A stretch of 64,000 bases of DNA. Source: Methylobacterium sp. SyP6R (lineage in GTDB: Bacteria > Pseudomonadota > Alphaproteobacteria > Rhizobiales > Beijerinckiaceae). Where the stretch lies: contig NZ_JAAQRC020000001.1 of assembly GCF_019216885.1 (NCBI RefSeq), forward strand, positions 5,943,501 to 6,007,500, given 5' to 3'. Every line of letters starts with the position of its first letter. Position 1 is the first letter of the stretch. Shown here piece after piece: positions 1-7,910 of the stretch. The translations under genes and the position numbers were made by a program. Below the pieces are notes generated by a model. The model was not told where the DNA came from and did no database searches. It saw nothing but the letters and a program-made list of their open reading frames with translations.

Positions 1-2
1 CC

Positions 3-662
3 GACGTGGCGATCTCCTACCTGCCCTCCGAGCAGGGAGACGCCGAGGCGGTGGCCGGATGGGTCGAGAAGGCCGGGCGCCGGGCGCTGCTGCTGCCGGG
101 CGACCTCAAGGACAGGGCCTATTGCCGCGAGATCGTCGCCCGCACCGCCGAGACCTTCGGCCGTCTCGACGTGGTGGTCAACAACGGCGCCTTCCAGCAG
201 CCGAACCAGGACCTGGCATCGATCGACGACCAGGTCTTCGAGGACCATTTCCGCACCAACGTCTTCGGATCGTTCACCGTCACCAAGGCGGCGATGGCGC
301 ATCTCAAGCCCGGCGCCTCGGTGATCTTCACCTCGTCAGTGAATTCCAAGCACCCGATGCCGTCCCTGCTCGCCTACAGCGCCACCAAGGGGGCGCTCAG
401 CAACCTGGTGCTGAGCCTGGCGCAGCTCTTGGCCGAGAAGGGCGTGCGGGTGAACGGCGTGCTGCCGGGCCCGATCTGGACGCCGTTCATCCCGTCCGGG
501 ATGGAGGAGGATTCCGTCAAGTCCTTCGGCAGCCAGGTGCCGTTCGGCCGCCCCGGCCAGCCGGCGGAACTGGCCTCGGCCTACGTCATGCTGGCCTCGG
601 ACGAAAGCAGCTACACGTCGGGGGCGCTGGTGACGGTGGCGGGGGCGATGCCGGTGCTGTGA
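3..662 (+). CDS. SDR family oxidoreductase (5' truncated by window edge)
   Basis: NAD(P)-dependent short-chain dehydrogenase/reductase, about 220 residues visible. The reading frame is open to the first base of the window, so the N-terminal TGxxxGIG dinucleotide-binding loop lies outside it. Visible family marks are the NNGA variant of the NNAG structural motif (DVVVNNGAF), the catalytic Ser in FTSSVNS, the YSATK active-site Tyr/Lys, the PGPIWT segment after beta-6, and a C-terminus ending in a typical SDR strand (TSGALVTVAG). The closest type I can name is the glucose-1-dehydrogenase-like/YhdF group of general stress SDRs. Substrate cannot be told. A GTG at position 6 is in frame but too far into the fold to be the natural start. 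Confidence 0.9.
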   Translation, partial: DVAISYLPSEQGDAEAVAGWVEKAGRRALLLPGDLKDRAYCREIVARTAETFGRLDVVVNNGAFQQPNQDLASIDDQVFEDHFRTNVFGSFTVTKAAMAHLKPGASVIFTSSVNSKHPMPSLLAYSATKGALSNLVLSLAQLLAEKGVRVNGVLPGPIWTPFIPSGMEEDSVKSFGSQVPFGRPGQPAELASAYVMLASDESSYTSGALVTVAGAMPVL

Positions 663-713
663 GAGGATGAGACGAACGTCGCCGAGTGATTGACACACCG
701 AGCATGTCACGAC

Positions 714-860
714 GTGATCCCCGGGGCCCGTCGAAGACGAGAACCCGGGATCCATCACCGCCAGCGTAGAAGAAAAAAAGCGGAAACGACTCCGCTTCAT
801 CCTGTCTTGTCAGCGTTTATTGATCCCGGGTTCCGCTTCGCGGCCCCGGGATGACGACGG
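714..860. repeat. Pair of dispersed CCCGGGATGACG-type palindromic repeats
   Basis: Two related copies in opposite orientation, at about 714-759 and 821-858. Both carry the core 'cccggga' plus a GC-rich centre, and each is imperfectly self-complementary. The same family recurs at 5905-5956 and, degenerate, at about 12425-12466. Together they fill most of the gap between the SDR gene and the next gene. They could form a stem in RNA and act as a terminator for the SDR gene, but there is no U-tract. Confidence 0.6.
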
Positions 861-890
861 ATGCCTTCGTCTTGAGTCGAGACGAGCTTT

Positions 891-1106
891 TCACCGCGCG
901 CAGGCCGGCGCCCCATAGCCGGCATAGACCACCCGCACCGTCCGGCAGGCCGGAGCCGGCGCCTCGGGTGCGACCGTGGCTTCGGCGGCAACGGCGACGG
1001 CGACGGGCTCGCTCTTCGGCGCATCCGCACCCGCCCGCACCACCAGCGGGGTCGCGATCAGGGAGAGGAGAGCGGCGGTGGCAACCAAGGTCAGGCGGTT
1101 CGTCAC
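891..1106 (-). CDS. Small secreted hypothetical protein
   Basis: 71-residue protein of unknown function. The GTG start at 1106 is chosen because a good Shine-Dalgarno (GGGGAGA) sits about 6 bases upstream and the protein then begins directly with a signal peptide (MTNRLTL followed by an Ala/Leu-rich core, likely cleavage after VVRAGA). The mature part is an Ala/Val/Pro-rich spacer followed by a C-terminal CRTVRVVYAGYG...C segment with two Cys that could form a disulfide. A longer reading from 1235 has no ribosome binding site and an unlikely N-terminus. Small periplasmic proteins of this build are common in Methylobacteriaceae; no function is known to me. Confidence 0.6.
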   Translation of the reverse strand: MTNRLTLVATAALLSLIATPLVVRAGADAPKSEPVAVAVAAEATVAPEAPAPACRTVRVVYAGYGAPACAR

Positions 1107-1308
1107 GGACAGTCTCCCCGAGTTTCGCGCCAAGTCTCCGGACGCATCCGGCGGCGTCATCGTCTGATCTGTACTGTCAACGAGCTTGACCGTGCCACGG
1201 TTCCGCCACACCGGCGAACGGGTGCGGCGGCGCACGCCTGCTTGACTCGGGGGCTGCCGGTTCTAAGGCTCCCCGCCACGATAGCGCCCGAGCCGAACCC
1301 GCGAGACC

Positions 1309-2283
1309 ATGACCGCCACCGACGCCGACCTCCAGCCGACCCGCTCGTTCCAGGGGCTGATCCTGACGCTCCAGCGGTTCTGGGCCGCGCAGGGCTGCGT
1401 GATCCTCCAGCCCTACGACATGGAGGTCGGGGCAGGCACGTTCCATCCGGCCACCACCCTGCGGGCGCTCGGCCCCAAGCCCTGGAAGGCGGCCTACGTG
1501 CAGCCCTCGCGCCGGCCGAAGGACGGCCGCTACGGCGAGAACCCGAACCGGCTCCAGCACTATTACCAGTTCCAGGTGATCCTGAAGCCGAACCCGCCGA
1601 ACCTCCAGGACCTCTACCTCGATTCGCTGAAGGCGATCGGCGTCGATCTCGGGCTGCACGACATCCGCTTCGTCGAGGACGACTGGGAGAGCCCGACGCT
1701 CGGCGCCTGGGGGCTCGGCTGGGAATGCTGGTGCGACGGGATGGAGGTGAGCCAGTTCACCTACTTCCAGCAGGTCGCCGGCTTCGAATGCGCGCCGGTC
1801 GCCGGCGAGCTGACCTACGGACTCGAGCGCCTGGCGATGTACGTCCAGGGCGTTGAGAACGTCTACGACCTCAACTTCAATGGCCGCGAGGGCGACGAGA
1901 AGGTCACGTATGGCGACGTGTTCCTGCAAGCCGAGCAGGAATATTCGCGCCACAACTTCGAGGCCACCGATACCGAGATGCTCTTCCGGCAGTTCCGCGA
2001 CGCGGAAGCCGCCTGCCGGGCCTACCTCAAGGCCGGCGAGCCCGGGCCCAACGGCAACGATCCGCGCCACCGCATGGCGCAGCCGGCCTACGACCAGTGC
2101 ATCAAGGCCAGTCACGTCTTCAACCTGCTCGACGCGCGCGGGGTGATCTCGGTGACCGAGCGCCAGAGCTACATCCTGCGGGTGCGCGAGCTGGCCAAGG
2201 CCTGCGGCGAAGCCTGGCGGCGCACCGATGCGGGCGGGCTTGCCGGTGCGGGCGTCCTTGCCGGCGAATCACCCGTCGCCTGA
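1309..2283 (+). CDS. glyQ: Glycine--tRNA ligase alpha subunit
   Basis: Catalytic alpha subunit of the bacterial alpha2beta2 glycyl-tRNA synthetase, which charges tRNA-Gly. 324 residues, slightly longer than the ~300 of E. coli GlyQ. The hallmark N-terminal block is clear: [29 protein letters not shown], and the motif 2-like region [19 protein letters not shown], then [12 protein letters not shown]. The extension over E. coli is the Gly/Ala-rich C-terminus ([15 protein letters not shown]). glyS follows 85 bp downstream, so the two subunits are probably co-transcribed. Confidence 0.98.
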   Translation: MTATDADLQPTRSFQGLILTLQRFWAAQGCVILQPYDMEVGAGTFHPATTLRALGPKPWKAAYVQPSRRPKDGRYGENPNRLQHYYQFQVILKPNPPNLQDLYLDSLKAIGVDLGLHDIRFVEDDWESPTLGAWGLGWECWCDGMEVSQFTYFQQVAGFECAPVAGELTYGLERLAMYVQGVENVYDLNFNGREGDEKVTYGDVFLQAEQEYSRHNFEATDTEMLFRQFRDAEAACRAYLKAGEPGPNGNDPRHRMAQPAYDQCIKASHVFNLLDARGVISVTERQSYILRVRELAKACGEAWRRTDAGGLAGAGVLAGESPVA

Positions 2284-2368
2284 CAGCCGCGCCGCCCGGC
2301 TTTACACCGCCCGTCATACCCTTCTCTCGATTTCGGGCTCTCCTTGGTGAGAGCCTTGAGGCCGCCCG

Positions 2369-4483
2369 ATGCCCGACCTGCTGCTCGAACTCTTCTCCGA
2401 GGAAATCCCCGCCCGCATGCAGCGGCGCGCGGCCGAGGACCTGCGCAAGCTCGTCACCGACGCGCTGGTCGAGCGCGGCTTCCTGTACGAGGGCGCCAAG
2501 GCCTTCGCGACGCCCCGCCGCCTCGCCCTCCACGTCGCCGGCCTGCCGGCCCGCGGCCAGGACGTGCGTGAGGAGCGCAAAGGCCCCCGCGTCGGCGCCC
2601 CCGAGGGCGCGGTGCAGGGCTTCCTGAAGAGCGCCGGCCTCGCCAGCCTCGACGAGGCGAAGATCGTCTCCGATCCGAAGAAGGGCGAGTTCTACGTCGC
2701 GGTGATCGAGCGGCCCGGCCGCGAAACGATTGAGGTGCTGGCCGAGATCATCCCGGCCATCATCAAGAGCTTCCCCTGGCCGAAATCGATGCGCTGGGGC
2801 ACCGCCTCGCGCGAGCCCGGCTCCTTACGCTGGGTGCGGCCGCTGCACTCGATCGTCGCGAGCTTCGGCCCCGAGACCGAGACGCCCGAGGTGGTGCCGT
2901 TCACCATCGACGGGGTCGAGGTCGGGCTGACCACGCGGGGGCACCGCTTCCTGGCGCCGCAACCGATCGAGGTGCGCCGCTTCGCCGATTACCTGCCGGC
3001 CCTGGAGCGGGCCTTCGTGGTGCTCGATGCGGACCGGCGCAAGGACATCATCCTGCACGATGCCCGCGACCTCGCCTTCGCCCGCGGCCTCGACCTCGTC
3101 GAGGACGAGGGCCTGCTGGAAGAGGTGGCGGGCCTCGTCGAGTGGCCGGTGACCCTGATGGGCGCCTTCGACGAGCGCTTCCTGACGATTCCCCCGGAGG
3201 TGATCCGCGCCACGATCCGGGCGAACCAGAAGTGCTTCGTGCTGCGCAGGCCTCCCGGCCCGGACGGGCGCGAGCGCCTGGCCAATGCCTTCATCCTGGT
3301 CTCGAACCTCGTCGCCTCCGACGGCGGCGCGGCGATCGTCGCCGGCAACGAGCGGGTGGTGCGGGCGCGCCTCTCGGACGCGGCGTTCTTCTGGGAGACC
3401 GACCGCAAGGTGCGGCTGGAAGACCGGCTCGTTAAGCTCGACAACATCGTCTTCCACGAGAAGCTCGGCACGCAAGCCGCGCGGGTGGAGCGCATTGCCA
3501 GCCTCGCCCGGGCGCTGGCGCCGTCGGTCGGGGCAGATCCCGATCTCGCCGAGCGGGCCGCGCGGCTCGCCAAGGCCGACCTCGTCACCGAGATGGTCGG
3601 CGAGTTCCCCGAGTTGCAGGGCCTGATGGGCCGCTACTACGCCGCCGAGCAGGGCGAGGACCCGGCGGTCGCCGCGGCGATCGAGGACCATTACAAGCCC
3701 CTCGGCCCCAGCGACCGGGTGCCGTCCGAGCCGGTCTCGGCGGCGGTGGCGCTCGCCGACAAGCTCGACACCCTGGTCGGCTTCTGGGCGATCGACGAGA
3801 AGCCGACGGGGAGCAAGGACCCCTATGCGCTACGCCGCGCGGCGCTCGGCGTCATCCGTCTCATCCTGGCGAGCGAGGCCCGGCTGCCCCTGCGGGCGCA
3901 GATCGCCACCGCCGCCACCGGACACGGCCAGGCCTCGGAGGCTTTCGCGGGTGATCTCCTCGCCTTCTTCGCCGACCGGCTGAAGGTCTACCTGCGCGAC
4001 CAGGGCGCCCGCCACGACCTCATCGACGCCGTCTTCGCCCTGCCGGGCCAGGACGACCTCCTGATGGTGGTGCGCCGCGTCGAGGCGCTCGGTCGCTTCC
4101 TCGACACCGAGGACGGCAAGAACCTGCTCGCCGGCTCCCGCCGCGCCGCCAACATCCTGCGCATCGAGGAGAAGAAGGACGGCCGCGCCTACGACGCGGT
4201 GCCGGACCAAGGCCTCCTGAACCTGCCCGAGGAAGCGGCCCTCGCCGACGCCCTGCGAACAGCCGGCGCCGAAGCCGGCCGGGCGGTCGCGGTCGAGGAT
4301 TTCGAGGGCGCGATGCGGGCGCTCTCGAGCTTACGCGCGCCCGTCGACGCCTTCTTCGACAAGGTGACGGTGAACGCCGACGACGCGCAGTTGCGCGCCA
4401 ATCGTCTCGCTCTGCTCCATGCGCTCAGGGCGGCGACCCGGGAGGTGGCGGATTTCTCCCGCATCGGCGGCGAAGGTCGCTGA
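2369..4483 (+). CDS. glyS: Glycine--tRNA ligase beta subunit
   Basis: Beta (tRNA-binding) subunit of the heterotetrameric glycyl-tRNA synthetase. 704 residues, close to the usual ~690. It starts with the family signature [18 protein letters not shown] and contains the expected KSMRWG and GHRFLAP blocks, the HD-like motif region ([11 protein letters not shown]) and a C-terminal DALR-type anticodon-binding region ([20 protein letters not shown]). The ATG at 2369 is followed at once by the conserved N-terminus, so the start is secure. It lies directly downstream of glyQ. Confidence 0.98.
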   Translation: MPDLLLELFSEEIPARMQRRAAEDLRKLVTDALVERGFLYEGAKAFATPRRLALHVAGLPARGQDVREERKGPRVGAPEGAVQGFLKSAGLASLDEAKIVSDPKKGEFYVAVIERPGRETIEVLAEIIPAIIKSFPWPKSMRWGTASREPGSLRWVRPLHSIVASFGPETETPEVVPFTIDGVEVGLTTRGHRFLAPQPIEVRRFADYLPALERAFVVLDADRRKDIILHDARDLAFARGLDLVEDEGLLEEVAGLVEWPVTLMGAFDERFLTIPPEVIRATIRANQKCFVLRRPPGPDGRERLANAFILVSNLVASDGGAAIVAGNERVVRARLSDAAFFWETDRKVRLEDRLVKLDNIVFHEKLGTQAARVERIASLARALAPSVGADPDLAERAARLAKADLVTEMVGEFPELQGLMGRYYAAEQGEDPAVAAAIEDHYKPLGPSDRVPSEPVSAAVALADKLDTLVGFWAIDEKPTGSKDPYALRRAALGVIRLILASEARLPLRAQIATAATGHGQASEAFAGDLLAFFADRLKVYLRDQGARHDLIDAVFALPGQDDLLMVVRRVEALGRFLDTEDGKNLLAGSRRAANILRIEEKKDGRAYDAVPDQGLLNLPEEAALADALRTAGAEAGRAVAVEDFEGAMRALSSLRAPVDAFFDKVTVNADDAQLRANRLALLHALRAATREVADFSRIGGEGR

Positions 4484-4535
4484 GTTCGAAAACTAACATA
4501 AGATGCGTTGCACAAGAGCCTCAGCACTTCACCAG

Positions 4536-4599
4536 GGAACGGTTTAACGACTTTTTCATTGTTTGTCGGCGCCGGGAACCGGTACAACCTCAACCGGTT
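4536..4599 (+). promoter_or_regulatory. Possible EcfG (general stress sigma) promoters
   Basis: GGAAC occurs at 4536-4540 and at 4575-4579. The second is followed after 16 bases by GGTT (4596-4599), close to the alphaproteobacterial EcfG consensus GGAAC-N16/17-CGTT. The first has a TGTT 19 bases on, which is too far for a good match. Downstream lies a group of very small proteins, of the sort often controlled by PhyR/EcfG. The -10 mismatch and the lack of transcript data keep this tentative. Confidence 0.35.
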
Positions 4600-4748
4600 C
4601 GATTCTCATCAACAGGACACGTCGGCGCCGCGCTCCGGCGGAAGGGAATGCCCTGTGCCGTAGCGCACCGCGAGGTGACGCGGCCGGTGGTTCCCTGCGC
4701 GCAGGTTCTGAGAGTCGGACCGGTGATGGAAGGCAGGAGATAGCCACG

Positions 4749-4928
4749 ATGTCGCTCGGCGGGAAGGCTCGACCCACGGAGCAGAACGCTCCCCGGACGC
4801 CGGACGCATCCGCACCGCATGCGGGCGGCCGGGACGACGCAGGCGCCCAGGCGAGCGCCCGCATCCGCTCCCATGTGCGTCAGGTGCTGCTGCAGACGGG
4901 ATCCGGCCCCTCAACCCAGGGGAATTGA
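4749..4928 (+). CDS. Small hypothetical protein
   Basis: 59-residue hydrophilic, Ala/Pro/Gly-rich protein beginning MSLGGKARPTEQNAP. This ATG is chosen because GGCAGGAGA lies about 8 bases upstream; the longer reading from 4563 is Arg-rich and looks non-coding. The C-terminal half (RIRSHVRQVLLQTGSG) could form one amphipathic helix. No family recognised. Its 3' end overlaps the convergent DUF6894 gene by 18 bp, which lowers confidence in one of the two. A possible EcfG promoter lies upstream. Confidence 0.45.
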   Translation: MSLGGKARPTEQNAPRTPDASAPHAGGRDDAGAQASARIRSHVRQVLLQTGSGPSTQGN

Positions 4929-5129
4929 GCGCACCAGCCGTCCGGCCCCGTCGCGGATCTCCAGCTGCCAGCCCTCCCCGAGGAGCGGCAGGTCGCCGCT
5001 CACCCGCATCTCGGCGATGACCGCCCGCGCTTCGGTCTCAGCCTGGTCGGCCGTGTCGGCCTCGACGCCCGTCGGGTCCTCGATCGCACGCGCGGGGCCG
5101 ACCAGGTTGAAGAAATAGCGCTGCGGCAT
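4911..5129 (-). CDS. DUF6894 family protein
   Basis: 72-residue protein with the layout of the DUF6894 family common in Rhizobiales: MPQRYFFNL start, then a short strand with GVEADTADQAETEARAVIAEM, and an ending WQLEIRDGAGRLVRSIPL. The family's usual pattern is RYFFN..., a D/E-x-x-G-x-E turn, an Ala-rich helix and a final W-x-L-x-V-x-D-x-x-G-x-x-L strand, all present here. Function is unknown. The ATG at 5129 is chosen because the family always starts at this M-P-x-R-Y-F; no strong ribosome binding site is visible. Confidence 0.8.
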   Translation of the reverse strand: MPQRYFFNLVGPARAIEDPTGVEADTADQAETEARAVIAEMRVSGDLPLLGEGWQLEIRDGAGRLVRSIPLG

Positions 5130-5226
5130 GAGGTCTGACCACGGTCGGTGATCGGGACGCAGCCCGGTTCGGGTCTCTCCGCCCGGCCCGCGTCCGATCG
5201 ATTGCGAGTGCGACGCCCTGACGTTA

Positions 5227-5246
5227 CCAGCCCGGTTCCGGGCTGG
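5227..5246. promoter_or_regulatory. Perfect 9-bp inverted repeat
   Basis: ccagcccgg-tt-ccgggctgg, nine perfectly paired bases around a 2-base centre, located upstream of the DUF6894 gene (5129, minus strand) and of the plus-strand gene at 5393. Symmetry and position suit an operator as well as a cruciform or hairpin. No protein can be assigned to it. Confidence 0.35.
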
Positions 5247-5392
5247 CATGTCAGGGAAAAGGCGAGTTGCACGCTCAAGCGTGAGCGATTCCGCGCCTGC
5301 CGCGTTCCTCCGAAGGGAGAGGGCGGCCGCCCCCCTTCTCCCACCGCCTGCGGGCGGCCGACGGACCACGGCGCGGCGAAGGCAGGCCGACC

Positions 5393-5629
5393 ATGCAGCA
5401 CGATTCCGCCCGAGCGCATCCCGAGAAGCGGAGACATCCGGACAAGCCGGGGGCCTCGGCCCGCAGCATCGTGCTCACCCTGCTCGGCGTCGTGATCGGC
5501 AGCGCCGGCTACTATGCCTCCTGGCGCTTCCAGACCCCGATCGGCACCCTTGCGGGCATCGCCGGCCTGGCGCTCTGCGTGATCGGCACCAGCCACGGGC
5601 ATGACGGGGGCACGCGTCAGGTCGGATGA
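5393..5629 (+). CDS. Small two-helix membrane protein
   Basis: 78 residues. A charged N-terminus (HPEKRRHPDKPGASARS) is followed by two hydrophobic segments (IVLTLLGVVIGSAGYYASW and TPIGTLAGIAGLALCVIG) and a short His/Gly-rich tail. This suggests an inner-membrane hairpin. No family recognised. The ATG at 5393 is the first good start; the reading frame then stays open for the whole length. It belongs to the strip of small proteins between glyS and the DUF2155 gene. Confidence 0.55.
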   Translation: MQHDSARAHPEKRRHPDKPGASARSIVLTLLGVVIGSAGYYASWRFQTPIGTLAGIAGLALCVIGTSHGHDGGTRQVG

Positions 5630-5736
5630 TCGGCCCATGCGGCGAAACGCGGCCCGGGCGTGACCGATCCGGCGAGCCTCGGGAGACGTTGGTGCGGGAA
5701 TCCTCGGTCGCGAGGATCGTCGATCAGGAGAATCCC

Positions 5737-5871
5737 GTGAACGCCAATTCCCCCGAGCACCGCATCGGCCACGACGTCGATTCCGTCGATCAGGTCAGCA
5801 GCGTCACGCTCTTCGGCTTCGCCGTCGTCGGTGCGGCCCTGACGGTGGCGCTGAACGCGATGCTGGTCTGA
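5737..5871 (+). CDS. Very small single-pass membrane protein
   Basis: 44 residues starting at GTG 5737 (VNANSPEHRIGHDVDSV) and ending in one hydrophobic helix (SSVTLFGFAVVGAALTVALNAMLV). The start is chosen because AGGAG lies 6 bases upstream; the in-frame ATG at 5626 would overlap the preceding gene and add an unlikely Arg-rich leader. Function unknown. A soluble acidic head plus one C-terminal transmembrane helix suggests a tail-anchored or small regulatory membrane protein. Confidence 0.5.
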   Translation: MNANSPEHRIGHDVDSVDQVSSVTLFGFAVVGAALTVALNAMLV

Positions 5872-5904
5872 TAGCCTGTTTGATCGATCTCTCTCGATCC
5901 AGAA

Positions 5905-5956
5905 CCTTCCTCGTCATTCCAGGGCCGCGCAGCGGAGCCCGGGATGACGAGGAAGG
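5905..5956. repeat. Palindromic repeat (CCTCGTCAT...ATGACGAGG family)
   Basis: Perfect terminal inverted repeat of 13 bases (ccttcctcgtcat at 5905-5917 and atgacgaggaagg at 5944-5956) around a GC-rich centre. Related to the copies at 714-860. Downstream of the 44-residue membrane protein and convergent with the DUF2155 gene, so it may serve as a bidirectional terminator. Confidence 0.65.
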
Positions 5957-6095
5957 CATGAATACTGTCGATCAGGTCAAGCAGGCTTGAGGATCTTTCG
6001 GCCTCGGAACGAGCCCGCAGAGGTCGGAGCCGCGCAGCCCTGCGCAGCGGCTTCAGGCGCGGTCGGCGGCGATTGTTGCCAAATCCGCCGAGCGT

Positions 6096-6767
6096 TCAGC
6101 GCGGGTTCGGATCCATCGGGTCGACGCCGCCCGGCTTCGGCCCGTCATTGGTCGGGAAGAAGCGCCGCGACGGCGACTGACGTGGCTGCACCGGCGTGCC
6201 GCGCAGGGGCTCGACGTCGACCTGGCCCTGGCGGTTGACCTGGCGGCTGCGCGGCGCCTCGTCGCCGCCCCGCGCCTGCTCGCGGCGCTTGCGGCCCTCG
6301 GGCTTGGCGGCGGCCACCGGCGCGTCCTCCTGCTCCTTCGGCTCGGCCACGAGGTCGGTACCGCCTTTGCAGTCGACCAGCCACACGTCGTAGATCGGAT
6401 GCTCGATCGCGTGCAGGCCCGGACTCGAGGCGAACATCCAGCCGGTGAAGATCCGCCGGTACTTGTTCTCCAGCGTGACCTCGTCGACCTCCAGGAAGGC
6501 CGTGGTCTTGGCGCTCTCGGTCGGGGGACGGGTGTAACAGACCCGCGGGGTGAGCTGGAGCGCGCCGAACTGCACCGTCTCGTCCACCGCCACCTCGAAG
6601 GAGACGGTGCGGCCGGTGATCTTGTCGAGGCCGGCAAAGACCGCGGTCGGGTTGCGGATCTTGTCGGCCCGGGCCGGCGCAGAGGCGAACGAGCCTCCCA
6701 GGACGGCGCCGCCCAGAACGATACCGCGGAGGAGCAGGAAGGCGCCCGCGGCGCGGCGTGCGGTCAT
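6096..6767 (-). CDS. DUF2155 domain-containing secreted protein
   Basis: 223-residue exported protein of the DUF2155 family. The start at 6767 gives a textbook signal peptide (MTARRAAGAFLLLRG..., cleavage about at PARA-DK). The DUF2155 core runs from about residue 30 to 125: AVFAGLDKITGRTVSFEVAV, FGALQLTPRVCYTRP, then EVDEVTLENKYRRIFTGWMF and AIEHPIYDVWLVDC. Two conserved Cys (CYTRP and VDCKGG) could pair. The remaining tail is Lys/Arg/Pro-rich and disordered. In alphaproteobacteria this gene commonly lies beside the complex I NDUFA12 subunit, as here. Its role is unknown. Confidence 0.88.
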   Translation of the reverse strand: MTARRAAGAFLLLRGIVLGGAVLGGSFASAPARADKIRNPTAVFAGLDKITGRTVSFEVAVDETVQFGALQLTPRVCYTRPPTESAKTTAFLEVDEVTLENKYRRIFTGWMFASSPGLHAIEHPIYDVWLVDCKGGTDLVAEPKEQEDAPVAAAKPEGRKRREQARGGDEAPRSRQVNRQGQVDVEPLRGTPVQPRQSPSRRFFPTNDGPKPGGVDPMDPNPR

Positions 6768-6988
6768 GCGGCTCAAACCCAATCGCTCCCGGCTCGGTAG
6801 TCGGCGGCCATCTTGAAGGCCTCTCGCGCCCGGATCGACGGGGCGCGCGGGCAGGATCGGCCCGCCCGCGATAGACACAAGGAGGATGGTGGAAAAAGGG
6901 CGGCTTAGTGCACCTCACGAAACTCCCGCTGCGCCGATGCCGCCAGAAGCAGGCACCGGGCAGCGGGCGGGAGTTTCATGAGAGACAC

Positions 6989-7405
6989 TTACTCGCCCGG
7001 GACCCACGGCACGTAGTCGCCGGTCGCCGCCGGCCGCTGGCCGTAGGAGAGCTGCGAGCCCCGCGGCCGGTAGGCCGCCACGGTACCGGTCAGGTTCTCC
7101 TCGTGCGGCTTCTGCCACTCGCGCGGCACGTAGGTCTCCTCGGAGGGCGCGACATCGGTGGCGTGGCAGAGCCAGCCGCGCCAGCCCGGCGGCACCTTCG
7201 AGGCGTCGGCATAGCCGTTATAGATCACCCAGCGCCGCTCCGGGCCGACCGAGCGGTCGATCAGCGGGCCTTGCGCGCGGTGGTAGCGGTTGCCGAACTC
7301 GTCCTCGCCGACGAACTGGCCGTGGCGCTTGGTGTAGAATTCCAGGCTGACGGTCGAGCCGCTCCACCAGGTGAAGATCCGAAGCAGGGTGTCTTTCAGC
7401 GCCAT
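6989..7405 (-). CDS. NADH:ubiquinone oxidoreductase subunit NDUFA12 family
   Basis: 138-residue homologue of the mitochondrial complex I accessory subunit NDUFA12 (B17.2), peripheral to the matrix/cytoplasmic arm. Seen: MALKDTLLRIFTWWSG at the start, LEFYTKRHGQFVGEDEFGNRYHRA, the diagnostic ERRWVIYNGYADASKVPPGWRGWLCH, and PHEENLTGTVAAYRPRGS. This domain pattern (strands, then Y-N-G, then W-x-x-W-L-H) is the whole family. The gene lies away from the main nuo operon, beside DUF2155, as usual in alphaproteobacteria. Confidence 0.96.
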   Translation of the reverse strand: MALKDTLLRIFTWWSGSTVSLEFYTKRHGQFVGEDEFGNRYHRAQGPLIDRSVGPERRWVIYNGYADASKVPPGWRGWLCHATDVAPSEETYVPREWQKPHEENLTGTVAAYRPRGSQLSYGQRPAATGDYVPWVPGE

Positions 7406-7701
7406 CGCGACCGTCTCTGGGCTAACGCCCCCGGGGATTGGGAGGGAGGCCCCCCGTCGTCGCGCGGGACTATGGTGAGATGCCCCCCGGATGTCCAGCC
7501 TGTCCCGCGCCGCAGCATGGCGATCCTGCGCCGGGCGCGATCACGGCCGGGTTCGGGGCACGATTTGCTAACGATCTGTGAACAAGTCGGGGACCCGAGC
7601 TTGCGCCGGCTGTGGGCGGCGCGCAGCCCCGCCGCGATTCTTCCAAGCCCGTCCTGGGCTTAAGCCGGGCCTCGGCGCTATCCACAGGAATCAGGCCCTT
7701 A

Positions 7702-7749
7702 ACACTATATGTAGGGAGGAACGGAGTCCGTCGACACTAGTTGTTGACG
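7702..7749 (+). promoter_or_regulatory. Two tandem NrdR-box-like sites upstream of nrdJ
   Basis: acactatatgtaggga (7702-7717) matches the NrdR consensus acaCwAtATaTwgtgt at about 13 of 16 positions. A weaker copy, acactagttgttgacg, starts at 7734 (about 10 of 16). The two starts are 32 bp apart, about three helical turns, which is the phasing expected for cooperative NrdR binding. A DnaA-box-like ctatccaca lies just upstream at 7678-7686. The remainder of the gap 7406-7910 is GC-rich; no cobalamin riboswitch was recognisable. Confidence 0.6.
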
Positions 7750-7910
7750 TGTGGCCGCCAGCGTCGGTAGTTTCCGGGGCATCGGACGGGGGATCCCGGA
7801 TCGGGTTCGCCCGCATCCGCCGAACCTCCCGCGCCCCGCCCATCCCCTGTAACCGGCGGACCCCGCATGCCTGCGGGCGGCCCCGGCTGTTCGTGACCGG
7901 AGAGTATCCC

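Noticed and set aside
7678..7686. DnaA box taken as evidence of an origin of replication
   Set aside because: A single imperfect box (ctatccaca) without AT-rich unwinding region or neighbouring dnaA/dnaN; more likely regulatory for nrdJ or chance.
7406..7910. Cobalamin riboswitch ahead of nrdJ
   Set aside because: I could not find a B12-box-like conserved core or the typical stem order, and the enzyme's control is explained by NrdR-like boxes.
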